A DNA stretch of 64,000 nt, taken from positions 434,001-498,000 of the forward strand of contig NZ_BMZR01000001.1 of assembly GCF_014652895.1 (NCBI RefSeq). The letters run 5' to 3'. Made by a program: the position numbers and the translations under genes. Source of the DNA: Psychrobacter glaciei (GTDB taxonomy: Bacteria; Pseudomonadota; Gammaproteobacteria; Pseudomonadales; Moraxellaceae). Positions within the stretch are counted from its first letter, which is position 1. Each line of letters begins with the position of its first letter. Of the stretch, positions 26,590 to 35,447 are shown piece after piece. Below the pieces are notes generated by a model. The model saw nothing but the letters and a program-made list of their open reading frames with translations, did no database searches and had not been told where the DNA came from.

Positions 26590-27942
26590 TCAAGGTTTAA
26601 GAAGTTCACGAACTTTTTCCTCGCCTAGTTCCACAATTAACGCTTGCAGTTGGGCGGTAGAATCAGCTTCGTCTTTGGCATCTGCTCTAAACTCTGCCGT
26701 ACCTCTACCTTCTTTCAAAGCGTCTAAATAGTCAGCCCACTTCTGCATCATATCACTACGATCATCTATGTATTCAAATCGACCATATGCCGTGCCATTA
26801 GGATCTTTAGTTGTATGACCCAATGCCATCTCTACAAGCACAAGCGGATACTTTAACTGTTCTTGTAAGATGGTCTTTGCTGTCGCTCTAAAGCCATGAG
26901 CGCAATGTATGTCTTTATAGCCTAAATCCTTTAGACGTTTGTTGGCGGTAGCATCAGAGATGATTTGATGCTTTTTTGCCGTCTGGCTAAAAAATACGTA
27001 TTCAGTATGACCGTTAATTTTATGCTGCTCACGCAATATAGCTACAGCCTGATGAGGTAAGGGAACGTCCATGTCCTTAACCATATTTACCTTGCCTTGC
27101 CCCTTCAATGGCTTTAATTGCCACCTGCCAGCCTCTAAATCTAGATCTGCCCAGCGCATACGCCTTAGGTCACCATTGCGAACAAAGAGAAGTGCTAATA
27201 GCCTAAGGGAGTTTATGGTGTTTGGGTCACCTTCTATTGTCTCGATAGCTTTAAGTAATTTAGCCAAGTCCTTCGGTTTAGTAACTGCAGGACGATGACC
27301 GTAACTTGATTTAGCCAACTGACTCTTAATGAGCGCCGCAGGATCGCTCGTACAGAAGCCTCGTGCCCCAGCATAGATAAACACATCACTGGCAATGCCA
27401 GCACAGCGTTCAGCCTTATCTGTAGGCTTACCATTCTTGTTTAATGAGTTGGCTTGAATGTCTAACAGGACTTCAAGCATTTTAGGAGAGGTTATCTCGC
27501 TGATTGGCTCGTCACCAATATATTTGCATATAAGCTCAAGACGACCTTTCTTACGAATGAGAGTATTACTCTTCTGAGTCTGATCTAGACTGTCAAAGTA
27601 CTCCCATGCAAAGTGATTAAAAGAGTTTTTAGTTATACTAATAAGTATTTTCTTTATTTCTTCACGATGAAATTTTGGGTCAATACCTTTGCTTAGTAGG
27701 TCTTCATATTCACGCCAAACTTCACAGGCACGAGCATAAGAGATGCTTGGATATATACCTATGGAGATAATGCTTTGCTTAGGATTTGAAGGCGGGTAGT
27801 AGCGATACATCCATGACTTAGTCTCAGTAGGACGCACCATTAAGAATAGTTTAGGATGGTTTTTGACAGCAACGAAGTACTTCTTATCTTCAGGCTTATG
27901 GCTGCTAATGCTTCGGTCTGAACTGATGGCTTTTCTTTCCAT
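26590..27942 (-). CDS. Tyrosine-recombinase integrase of the island
   Basis: A 450-aa phage-type integrase. The N-terminus is the DUF4102-like arm-binding domain (YYPPSNPKQSIISIGIYPS, core SIGIYPSISYA). The catalytic set is visible: Arg in RNGDLRRMRW (near 256), CAHGFRAT (His and Arg, near 346), LGHTTKD (near 376) and Tyr in AYGRF (near 384). It stands next to tRNA-Leu and reads away from it, so it should insert the island into the tRNA 3' end. The first 38 residues are duplicated in decayed form at the far end. A GTATAC-TGTCAA-GTATAC symmetric element lies about 30 nt upstream (near 27976-27993) and may be an operator. Confidence 0.95.
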   Translation of the reverse strand: MERKAISSDRSISSHKPEDKKYFVAVKNHPKLFLMVRPTETKSWMYRYYPPSNPKQSIISIGIYPSISYARACEVWREYEDLLSKGIDPKFHREEIKKILISITKNSFNHFAWEYFDSLDQTQKSNTLIRKKGRLELICKYIGDEPISEITSPKMLEVLLDIQANSLNKNGKPTDKAERCAGIASDVFIYAGARGFCTSDPAALIKSQLAKSSYGHRPAVTKPKDLAKLLKAIETIEGDPNTINSLRLLALLFVRNGDLRRMRWADLDLEAGRWQLKPLKGQGKVNMVKDMDVPLPHQAVAILREQHKINGHTEYVFFSQTAKKHQIISDATANKRLKDLGYKDIHCAHGFRATAKTILQEQLKYPLVLVEMALGHTTKDPNGTAYGRFEYIDDRSDMMQKWADYLDALKEGRGTAEFRADAKDEADSTAQLQALIVELGEEKVRELLKP

Positions 27943-28123
27943 ATCCTAGATCTCCATGAGTAGACTCAAAACTCGGTATACTTGACAGTATACTCAAAGT
28001 GCATGGATTAGGATAGATTCATAGGACAGTATAGAACGCCAGATACAACAAAGCCCCTGATATCAGGGGCTTTAGCTGTTCTATAAGATAGTATAGGACT
28101 ATGTAATGGTACCCGGAGCCGGA
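27828..28123. repeat. Right copy of the island-end repeat
   Basis: Direct repeat partner of 6322-6606. It contains the integrase start, leader, terminator palindrome and, at 28107-28123, the tRNA-Leu 3' end that forms the right attachment site. Compared with the left copy it keeps an extra 12 bp that completes the GTATAC symmetric element. Confidence 0.9.
28050..28073. terminator. Palindromic terminator between tRNA-Leu and the integrase
   Basis: A perfect 24-bp palindrome, AAAGCCCCTGAT with its exact complement. It is probably the terminator of tRNA-Leu, though it lacks a long T-run. An identical copy lies at 6533-6556 in the left island flank. Confidence 0.7.
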
Positions 28124-28193
28124 CTTGAACCGGCACGCTATTGCTAGCGAGGGATTTTAAATCCCTTGTGTCTACCAATTTCACCACCCGGGC
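28107..28193 (-). tRNA. tRNA-Leu (anticodon UAA)
   Basis: An 87-nt gene that folds as a class II tRNA. The acceptor stem is GCCCGGG paired with the 3' CTCCGGG-type end, the anticodon stem-loop is GGGATTTAAAATCCC with TAA in the loop, and there is a long variable arm (TCGCTAGCAATAGCG). The arm GGTTCAAGTCC and an encoded CCA complete it. Its last 17 bases are the island's attachment core, so the tRNA is regenerated on the host side. Confidence 0.97.
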
Positions 28194-28317
28194 AAAACTT
28201 GTTTTATCTTTAACGTAAGCTAGCTGATAGACCATCTAGTTACTAGATAAGTGGTCGCTATTATAATCGGTTGTGATAATAATGCAAGCCAAAATTAACG
28301 TAAAGTTAATAAATAAT

Positions 28318-28391
28318 TGGAGGCTGGAGTCGGAATCGAACCGGCGTTAACGGAGTTGCAGTCCGCTGCATGACCACTCTGCCATCCAGCC
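28318..28391 (-). tRNA. tRNA-Cys (anticodon GCA)
   Basis: A 74-nt gene with an encoded CCA. The acceptor pair is GGCTGGA and TCCAGCC. The anticodon stem-loop is GCGGACTGCAACTCCGT with GCA in the loop, followed by the GGTTCGATTCC arm. It lies 124 nt upstream of tRNA-Leu on the same strand, so the two may be co-transcribed. Confidence 0.97.
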
Positions 28392-28572
28392 AATCAAGGT
28401 GGCCTATATTAGCAAAAATATAGTAAATTACAAGTCATTTTTTAGTTAAAAGCAGGTTATTTATTATCTTGTCTATATTTAGCCCCAATTTAGGAGCGTT
28501 TATACTGTTAATAGGCCTTTTCAAGCCGTCAGTAAACTAGCGTGTAATAATGATTGTTTAAAATATAATGTG

Positions 28573-28707
28573 CTAAACAATATCCCTATTGTCACGTTTG
28601 GCCTTTTTGATATCGCGATAGGTGGCGGTGCAAATCAACACCAGTACCCCAAGAGTAATGGCGGGCCAAATTAAAATATATAAGCCGTAGATAAAAACGT
28701 TGTCCAT
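28573..28707 (-). CDS. 44-aa transporter small subunit
   Basis: A small frame that begins MDNVFIYGLYILIWPAIT. It has one membrane helix (about residues 5-28) and a basic tail, YRDIKKAKRDN. AAGGAG lies 4 nt before the ATG. It follows the sodium:solute symporter gene by 85 nt on the same strand. Tiny proteins of this look are known beside SSS symporters and are annotated as putative transporter small subunits or symporter accessory proteins. Its effect on transport is not established. Confidence 0.85.
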   Translation of the reverse strand: MDNVFIYGLYILIWPAITLGVLVLICTATYRDIKKAKRDNRDIV

Positions 28708-28792
28708 GATATCTCCTTATAATATTTCTTAAGTAAATAGCGATTAGCCATATACTGCTAACTAATCACTACTCGGATAAAACGATTTTGGT

Positions 28793-30463
28793 TTAAGATT
28801 TAAGTGACGATGGTATTTCCGATTTTTTATCGTAATTGCCTACGCGCTGCTTAATCAACTCAAAGTCGAAATGCTCATCGCCCATGAGACTGACGATTAC
28901 ACAAACGATAGTACTGGCACCGTAAGCCGTCAGTGAAGCGAGTAAAATCATGTACTGGCGTAGAAACCCAGTGGCAAAGATTAACATCAGCACCAGTGTA
29001 ATAGCAGCCGCGCCCATGCCGATCTTACGACCTAAGAAACCAAATACCATCAGACCGATGACAACTGCACCACCAACGCTGGCTAAGATTTCAAAGAATA
29101 GGGCAGTGATGCCAACGATGGGTATCAACTCAAAACGCGCCACACAGAATAATAGGAGCCCGACAATCACTGCTGAAGTAAAGGCGGCATTAGTGACACG
29201 ATTCCAGAATACACTGGCGATAACAGGGAAAACAATCGCACCCCACAAGGCACCAACGAATACCAGCATTACGAGAATATCAAGCTTGAAGCTGGCAAAG
29301 ATAAGTCCCGCTGCCGTCGCGACAATCATGGTGCCACGACCGACGAGCATCATGGTTTTAGGTTTAACATGACCTTTTTTGGCGATATTTTTACCGTAGA
29401 CATCGGCCATCATAATGGTTGATAGCGCCGATAAATCCGAGTCAGCTGTGGAAGATAACGAGCCAATGACCAGAATAAAGAATAATGCGATGAAGACGGG
29501 ATGCAGATAAGTGCTGACCATTTGCGGGATCAGGTTGTTCATATTGCCATCGAGTGGTTCAATACCAATGGTCAAGGCCATCAAGCCAATCATACCAAGC
29601 CCAATGACGATACCCGCATAGCCGACCGTAGCGGTAATAAATGTCGCCTTAATCTTGGTTTTATCAATCGCAAATAAGCGCTGAGTAATGGTCTGGTTGC
29701 CGATAGCATAGGCCAATACCGCGACAAAATACGGTGCCCCTTGCTGAAAGAATGCCTCAGAAGAAAAGAAATCCTGCTGCTCTAAGGTCAAGTTCGATAA
29801 TCCGCTGACCATCACTGCAGGACCTCCCATGGAGAATAGCACCGCTGGAATGATGATGACACCAATCGCCATCAAAGCGACCAATTGGGCAAAATCAGTA
29901 AAGACGGAGGCGCGAAACCCTGAGGTTAAGGTATAGCTCAATACCCCGACACCCGCGATAATTACCCCTGTTTGGAACGACAATGGTGACAATACTGACA
30001 CCAATGCCCCAGCAGCGGTAAAGTTGACCATCAAGCTAATTAAGCTGCCCATAAGGTTGGATATGGCTAAAATTAATTGGCTTGATGAGCCGTGGCGGGC
30101 GTGGATAAGCTCACCTAAAGTATGACCGTTGGGAGCAAGCTCACGAAAGCGCATGCCAAAAGGGTAGATGAACAAAATCATCAATGCACCCCAAAAGCCG
30201 TAATGTATCGGTCCAGAGACGCCATACTTATAGCCAGAGGTGGCGGCAGCGTAAAATGAGGCTGCCCAAATCCAGGTCGCGGTCATACTTGCCGCGCCCA
30301 TCCCAAAGCCCACATTGTGGCCTGCGACCATAAAGCCGGAAGTTGTCTCTTTGTCTTTTTTAATTAATAAAGACAGCAGATATGTACCACCATAAAACGC
30401 CACCAATAATAAAATAATGGTGAGCGCCGAAAATTGAAACAATGACTCAGTTTTCAAACTCAT
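28793..30463 (-). CDS. Sodium:solute symporter family protein
   Basis: A 556-aa SSS-family transporter with about 13 membrane helices. ATWIWAASFYAAATSGYKYG (near 60), PNGHTLGELIHARHG (near 110) and the SLSSTADSDLSALSTI sodium-site helix are visible. The sequence is closest in character to urea/DUR3-like symporters, but the solute cannot be assigned. The ATG at 30463 is preferred to a TTG at 30472, though its GAGG lies unusually close. The 44-aa accessory gene follows. The 573-bp upstream region (30464-31036) presumably contains its promoter. Confidence 0.88.
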   Translation of the reverse strand: MSLKTESLFQFSALTIILLLVAFYGGTYLLSLLIKKDKETTSGFMVAGHNVGFGMGAASMTATWIWAASFYAAATSGYKYGVSGPIHYGFWGALMILFIYPFGMRFRELAPNGHTLGELIHARHGSSSQLILAISNLMGSLISLMVNFTAAGALVSVLSPLSFQTGVIIAGVGVLSYTLTSGFRASVFTDFAQLVALMAIGVIIIPAVLFSMGGPAVMVSGLSNLTLEQQDFFSSEAFFQQGAPYFVAVLAYAIGNQTITQRLFAIDKTKIKATFITATVGYAGIVIGLGMIGLMALTIGIEPLDGNMNNLIPQMVSTYLHPVFIALFFILVIGSLSSTADSDLSALSTIMMADVYGKNIAKKGHVKPKTMMLVGRGTMIVATAAGLIFASFKLDILVMLVFVGALWGAIVFPVIASVFWNRVTNAAFTSAVIVGLLLFCVARFELIPIVGITALFFEILASVGGAVVIGLMVFGFLGRKIGMGAAAITLVLMLIFATGFLRQYMILLASLTAYGASTIVCVIVSLMGDEHFDFELIKQRVGNYDKKSEIPSSLKS

Positions 30464-31036
30464 ACCTCGCAATTGTTTTAAGTAAATAAGGTTTAGTAAA
30501 ACTATCTATTCCAAACTATTTAGCATACGACATAGTCTAAAAAGCCCTCATACCAAATGTATGTGGCTAATATAAATAGCAAAAATAGCAACTGTAATGT
30601 TAAGCAAGTGCTAAGCGTCGTGCCCTAGTTTTGATGTCACACATCGTGTTAAATCAAAATGATAGGGGCTACTCTCGATAGGCGTCAGTTAATGGATAAA
30701 CCATGACGCTATGAATAGGCATACACAAAGGCAGCTGAGTGCTAAAAAAGCTCATGTGATGAGCGTCTATAGCGGAATTACGAATAAGCACTAAGCCATG
30801 ATTACATGACCTGAGCTCGATTTAGACAGCCTTATCAGCTGTAATAAGCAATAGTTAAGAGATTTTTACTCAATTATCGCATGGATGCATCACCTGTAAT
30901 TTAAATACCAAATCCAATACTGTGTGCATAATCAGCACAATGAACTTAGCATTAATAAATAAAACTACAGATCTGTTAAGTGTATGTAACATGTTCGTGA
31001 GGGTAGGGTAACCTATTACGTCGTTAACCTCAAACT
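30464..31036. other. Gene-free region upstream of the symporter
   Basis: I see no gene here. A hairpin GCGTCA (30682-30687) with TGACGC (30704-30709) encloses a TGG/CCA inner stem, and an imperfect inverted repeat with TTTTGAT and ATCAAAA arms lies at about 30621-30669. Neither has a T-run. The first may help terminate the fdhD transcript, which enters from the right. Confidence 0.4.
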
Positions 31037-32062
31037 TTATCCATTGGAATGATTTGAATAGTAAGTGACTCTGCTATCACGTAAAAATCCAGCCAATCCT
31101 AAGCCATAGCGCTCAGCAACACGCACAGCAGTACTGGTAGGTGCAGACATGCCGATCAGCCAAGGTACGTGACTTCGAATAGACTTTTGTACCAGCTCAA
31201 TCGATAGGCGCGAGGTCATCACCACGCAATTGATATCTGCCTTGTGTTGCAGCTGCCAACCAATGAGCTTGTCGAGGGCATTATGACGGCCGACATCTTC
31301 AAAGAGGTGCAAGTGTTGTCCTTGCATAGTTGCCGCTGCATGGACAGCGCCTGTCAGTTGGTGAGTATGTTGCATGGTATCGACTTTTTGCCGTATTTCT
31401 AATAGGTCACCAAGGCTTGGGGTATCTACTTTTATTCTTTTCTTGTCTTGGCGATAGATACTTAAGTCGGGCAGCGCTTGTGTTAAGCCCGTGATACCGC
31501 ACATGCCGCACCCTGTACGCCCTGCCAGCTGCCGCCGTTGGGCTTGGATGCGCTGATGACTGCGCTGATTTAAGGTCAGCTCCACCACATAAATATCGTA
31601 GTCCTGCAACTGTGCTAAAGTTTGCCCAAAGGAACCAGCCGTATCGTCTTCATCTGAGTGTTGAGTAAATCTTTGATAGCTTGCAACGTCTGTCAGCTGG
31701 GTGACTTCCCAATCTAATAAGTCATGGCTGTGTTGAATCAGACCTTCGCTGAACAAAAAACCTATCGCTAAATATTCTAACTGATAAGGACTTGCCATCA
31801 ATACGGCATAATGAATGCCGTTAATGATAATAGAAATCGCTGCTTCTACGACCAAATTTGCCGATTGATCTTCAATATACGTTTGCTGGCTACCACTTGA
31901 TTCCGTAGGCGCATAATAATGTTTTTGTACCAAATGCGCGCGCGATAGTGGTGTCACAGTAGATTCTGCCGTCGCTTCAGGCATGTCGATGGCTGAAGCT
32001 TGAGTGTTTAATTTAGCCATCATGAATGCTGACAGCCTTTTATCATTATTAACATTACTCAC
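31037..32062 (-). CDS. fdhD: FdhD sulfurtransferase for formate dehydrogenase
   Basis: A 341-aa FdhD protein. The sulfur-carrying Cys pair is in GRTGCGMCGITGL (near 180) and the family motif FEDVGRHNALDKLIGW is near 258. FdhD passes sulfur from IscS to the bis-MGD cofactor, which formate-dehydrogenase-type enzymes need for activity. About 60 extra N-terminal residues precede the usual start of homology. The GTG at 32062 directly abuts its purine-rich site, so the ATG pair at 32020-32023 is an alternative start. It lies 21 nt after the molybdoenzyme gene, its probable client. Confidence 0.92.
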   Translation of the reverse strand: MSNVNNDKRLSAFMMAKLNTQASAIDMPEATAESTVTPLSRAHLVQKHYYAPTESSGSQQTYIEDQSANLVVEAAISIIINGIHYAVLMASPYQLEYLAIGFLFSEGLIQHSHDLLDWEVTQLTDVASYQRFTQHSDEDDTAGSFGQTLAQLQDYDIYVVELTLNQRSHQRIQAQRRQLAGRTGCGMCGITGLTQALPDLSIYRQDKKRIKVDTPSLGDLLEIRQKVDTMQHTHQLTGAVHAAATMQGQHLHLFEDVGRHNALDKLIGWQLQHKADINCVVMTSRLSIELVQKSIRSHVPWLIGMSAPTSTAVRVAERYGLGLAGFLRDSRVTYYSNHSNG

Positions 32063-32083
32063 CTTTCATCTTGCACACGTTTA

Positions 32084-34417
32084 TTAGGCAGAAGCCTCCA
32101 GCTCGCCTGCATTGACGCGCTCTAAGACGACGGTAACAGACTTGTAGGCGGGAATGTGAGAGTCTGGCGCATGCGTGTCCAAATCAAACAAGTCATTACA
32201 TTCAGGATAGTAGGTAGCCACGGCGTTGGCAGCGATATCCATGTCGGTAAGTACCAAAGGCCCCAATGTGCGTTGCTCACCATGGCTGTCTTGGCGCGAA
32301 ACCATGATACTGTCGCCTTTTTGCCATCCCAATCGTGTCATTTCATCAGGATGCATGAACAAAACATCACGGCGATTGGTCTGACGATAACGGTCTTGAT
32401 AGCCAAATATCATGGTATTGAATTGATCATGGCTCCGTACACTGGTTAACTGCCAAACCTTCTGGCTCGAATGTTGACTATCATCAGTATTTTGGGCATC
32501 AACTTTAAACGCCGATGTCTTTTCTGCCATTTGGCCTGCGACATAAGTAATCGGATACTTTGGTACTTCAAACTGTGCTTTGCCGCTATCGGTGTTCCAT
32601 ACGCGATGACGCGCCGCATGATATAAATGAAAACCGCGCTCAGACTCACGGATACGCACGTTAAAGTTCTCAAAGCCATCGATAGCCTGGGCAATATAAT
32701 CACGAATCAAGTCGAAGTCTTCTCCCATCGCTTGCCAAGGAATGGACGAGTCAGAGCCGAACATCTGGGTCGCAATATCGGCAACTATCTGAGCTTCAGA
32801 TTTTAGCGTATTGCTAATGGGCTTTAGGCTACCTTGAGTCGGTACTATTTGACACATCGAGTCTTCAATCGTAGCGAACTGCTCACCTTTAGCCGTGACT
32901 AAGTGTTCGGTACGACCGACACAAGGTAAAATGAGATTGTTTTCACCCGGATACAGCATGGTTTCATTTAATTTGGTGCCAACAAAAACGTTAAGCTTGT
33001 TTTTGGTTAATGCTTGTTGGATGTTATTTGAGTCAGGCGCTGCAACCGAGTAGTTGCCGCCCATACTAAAGAATGCTTTAATATCACCTTGTATCATCGC
33101 TTTTGCCCCTGCAACGACATCAAGACCGTTGTCTTGTGGCATTGGGTGCCCGAACACACGTTCCAAGCTATCAAGTAAGCTTTGCTTGGGACGCTCATGG
33201 ATACCCATGGTGCGATCGCCCTGTACGTTGGAGTGACCTCGCACAGGTGACGCACCTGCACCGTCGATACCTATCATACCCATCAGCAATAGCAAATTGG
33301 TAATCATAGCGACGTTGTCATCTCCCTGTACATGCTGGGTGATGCCCATGCCCCAAGTGCAAATAGTCGCTGGACTGTCTGCTACGAGCTTAGCAAGATT
33401 GATAATTTCTGCTTGAGAAATGCCGCAACCAAGCTGAATATCTGCCCATGATTGTTCGGTCAACCATTGTTTCAATGGCTCAAAACCTGAGGTATGGGTG
33501 GTAATAAAATCAGTATTAATTTTATGATTCTCAATCAGCCATTTAGCCAGACCCGTCAGTAGAGCCGCATCGCCACCGATTTGAATTTGAACGACCTCAT
33601 CGACCATGTCATCGCTCTGTCCCGCCGCCATATGTGTCGGTTTTTGCGGGTTTCTAAATTTACTTAAGCCTTGTTCACGCATAGGATTTATCGAGATGAT
33701 TCGGCATCCTTGCTCGTGAGAGTGGGCAAGCATCTCAAGCATACGAGGATGATTGGTCGCTGGATTTTGGCCGAACATCAGTATCAATTTGGCTTGCTCA
33801 AAATCTTCTAGCTTGACCGTTGCTTTACCGATGCCTAATTGCTTGCCAAGCATGACCGAAGTTGGTTCGTGACACATGTTAGAGCAGTCTGGTAGGTTAT
33901 TGGTTCCAAAGCAGCGGACGAATAATTGAAATAAAAATGCAGGCTCATTAGTGACACGGCCTGAAGTATAGAACAATGCTTCGTCAGGCGAATCAAGCTG
34001 TCCCAACTGCTCAGCGACATGCTCATAAGCGGCCTGCCAAGAAATCGCTATATAGCGGTCTTGCGTTGCATCATAATATACTGGTTCTGATAGGCGACCA
34101 ATATGTTCAAGCTCGTAGCCCGACCATTTCTGTAGCTCAGTGACAGTATGGTCTAAAAAGAATTTAGCGTCTGCCTTTGTGGTCATTGTTTCACTTGCCA
34201 GCACTTTGATACCATTTTCACAGACATCAAGCATTTTATGCGATTTATGATCGGGCCATGCACAGCCTGGACAATCAAAGCCACCTTGAGGTTGGTTGCT
34301 TTTGAATACGCTGACACTGCCACGCAAAAAAGTTTGATAGTCCATCAGTTTACGAGTGGAGGAAATTAGAGCAGGCCAACCAGCAGCAGGGTGAGTATAA
34401 ACAGGAATTTTGCGCAT
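32084..34417 (-). CDS. FdhF/YdeP-family molybdopterin oxidoreductase
   Basis: A 777-aa molybdoenzyme of the YdeP type. The N-terminal GGFDCPGCAWPD has only two of the usual Fe-S cysteines. NMCHEPTSVMLG (near 190) supplies the Mo-site Cys where formate dehydrogenase H has selenocysteine. The C-terminus shows the cofactor-binding WQLTSVRSHDQFNT element. Members are called formate-dehydrogenase-like, but the substrate of YdeP is uncertain (it affects acid resistance in E. coli). The ATG at 34417 is chosen because GAGG lies 6 nt upstream; a longer reading from 34429 lacks one. It forms an operon with fdhD. Confidence 0.9.
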   Translation of the reverse strand: MRKIPVYTHPAAGWPALISSTRKLMDYQTFLRGSVSVFKSNQPQGGFDCPGCAWPDHKSHKMLDVCENGIKVLASETMTTKADAKFFLDHTVTELQKWSGYELEHIGRLSEPVYYDATQDRYIAISWQAAYEHVAEQLGQLDSPDEALFYTSGRVTNEPAFLFQLFVRCFGTNNLPDCSNMCHEPTSVMLGKQLGIGKATVKLEDFEQAKLILMFGQNPATNHPRMLEMLAHSHEQGCRIISINPMREQGLSKFRNPQKPTHMAAGQSDDMVDEVVQIQIGGDAALLTGLAKWLIENHKINTDFITTHTSGFEPLKQWLTEQSWADIQLGCGISQAEIINLAKLVADSPATICTWGMGITQHVQGDDNVAMITNLLLLMGMIGIDGAGASPVRGHSNVQGDRTMGIHERPKQSLLDSLERVFGHPMPQDNGLDVVAGAKAMIQGDIKAFFSMGGNYSVAAPDSNNIQQALTKNKLNVFVGTKLNETMLYPGENNLILPCVGRTEHLVTAKGEQFATIEDSMCQIVPTQGSLKPISNTLKSEAQIVADIATQMFGSDSSIPWQAMGEDFDLIRDYIAQAIDGFENFNVRIRESERGFHLYHAARHRVWNTDSGKAQFEVPKYPITYVAGQMAEKTSAFKVDAQNTDDSQHSSQKVWQLTSVRSHDQFNTMIFGYQDRYRQTNRRDVLFMHPDEMTRLGWQKGDSIMVSRQDSHGEQRTLGPLVLTDMDIAANAVATYYPECNDLFDLDTHAPDSHIPAYKSVTVVLERVNAGELEASA

Positions 34418-34517
34418 GACAGACCTCATAGATAAATAATGATAAGTGGGTACTGATATATAACAACTATATAGTGACTAATGAAAAGTTTGTACAAGCA
34501 TTAACTATAGATAACAA

Positions 34518-34545
34518 AAAACGCCTGCTATGGAACAGGCGTTTT
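34518..34545. terminator. Terminator between the ABC ATPase and the molybdoenzyme
   Basis: AAAACGCCTG (34518-34527) pairs with CAGGCGTTTT (34536-34545). The A-run on the left side makes it a terminator for the leftward ATPase transcript. Confidence 0.85.
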
Positions 34546-34580
34546 CTATTTTTCAGCTTAGATTTATTTAACTGAATTCT

Positions 34581-35375
34581 TTAACTCAAAATCAAGCTGT
34601 CATCTTCCACTTTCTCACCGCGCGTTTGCTCAAACATATCGAGCAAATCATGCACCGTCATGCCTTGACGCTTATCTCCTGCCACATCTAGCACCACTTG
34701 TCCTTGATGTAGCATGACAGTTCTGGTGCCATGTGCCAAGGCTTGCTGCATCGAGTGCGTGACCATCATGGTGGTCAGTTTATTATCAGTGACGATTTTA
34801 TCGGTCAGCTCTAACACAAAGGCGGCTGTCTTAGGGTCAAGGGCGGCAGTATGCTCATCAAGCAAAAGTATCTTGGATGGCTGTAGTGAGGCCATGAGTA
34901 AGCTTACCGCTTGGCGTTGGCCACCAGATAACAGCCCCATACGATCTGTTAGACGATTCTCTAATCCAAGCTTGAGCACAGCCAGCTTTTCTCGAAACAG
35001 TTCACGGTTATTTGGGTTTAATGCAAAACTCAAACCGCGTTTACCACCGCGCTTATAGGCCAACGCCATGTTTTCTTCAATGGTTAATGCTTCACACGTA
35101 CCAGCCATCGGGTCTTGAAACACACGAGCTACCCAATGAGCACGTTGATGAGCTGTTTTTTTGGTGACATCAATGCCATTGAGCAGAATTGAACCGCTAT
35201 CGACGCGTGTCGTACCACTTACTGCATTTAAAAAGGTTGATTTACCTGCGCCATTGGTACCGATAACGGTGACAAATTCACCGTCAGCGATGTTTAAATT
35301 AATACCACGCAGGGCAGGGTTTTCGATGGGTGTGCCGGGATTAAAGGTCAACCGCAAATCTGTGGCTTGCATCAT
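34581..35375 (-). CDS. ABC transporter ATP-binding protein
   Basis: A 264-aa ABC ATPase. Walker A GTNGAGKS (near 40), a Q-loop at VFQDPMAGTCEALTIEENM, signature LSGGQRQAVSL (near 150) and Walker B ILLLDEHTAALDP (near 170) are all intact. It pairs with the permease (72-nt gap) and the two upstream substrate-binding lipoproteins. This is the ABC_sub_bind type importer related to TrpXYZ-like systems. AAGGAATAACG precedes the ATG. Solute unknown. Confidence 0.93.
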   Translation of the reverse strand: MMQATDLRLTFNPGTPIENPALRGINLNIADGEFVTVIGTNGAGKSTFLNAVSGTTRVDSGSILLNGIDVTKKTAHQRAHWVARVFQDPMAGTCEALTIEENMALAYKRGGKRGLSFALNPNNRELFREKLAVLKLGLENRLTDRMGLLSGGQRQAVSLLMASLQPSKILLLDEHTAALDPKTAAFVLELTDKIVTDNKLTTMMVTHSMQQALAHGTRTVMLHQGQVVLDVAGDKRQGMTVHDLLDMFEQTRGEKVEDDSLILS

Positions 35376-35447
35376 AATCGTTATTCCTTATATTTGCTTC
35401 AAGCTTGGCGGATGGTTATCGCCTATCACCGCTTTAATCGTTTGATA

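Larger units (their letters stand above)
6590..28123. mobile_element. 21.5-kb integrative genomic island in tRNA-Leu(UAA)
   Basis: The borders are 17-bp direct repeats of the tRNA-Leu 3' end (6590-6606 and 28107-28123). A tyrosine integrase reads away from the tRNA at the tRNA-proximal end, the classic layout of tRNA-targeting islands. The cargo includes a HUH-type replication protein, an AlpA regulator, a YqaJ exonuclease, DUF932, several unknown exported proteins and a restriction-like operon. No capsid, portal, relaxase/T4SS or partition genes are evident, so self-transfer seems unlikely; a satellite or mobilisable lifestyle is inferred. Parts (6700-9600 and 14600-18900) are notably AT-rich compared with the flanks. 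Confidence 0.9.

Noticed and set aside
6590..28123. A complete prophage or conjugative element
   Set aside because: No capsid, portal, terminase, tail, relaxase or type IV secretion gene is visible, despite phage-like recombination genes.
28008..28235. A 75-aa minus frame over tRNA-Leu
   Set aside because: It translates the tRNA gene and its terminator.
30464..31036. A molybdenum-cofactor riboswitch near fdhD
   Set aside because: The region is downstream of fdhD and the molybdoenzyme on their strand, and no matching fold was seen; riboswitches would lie upstream of 34417.
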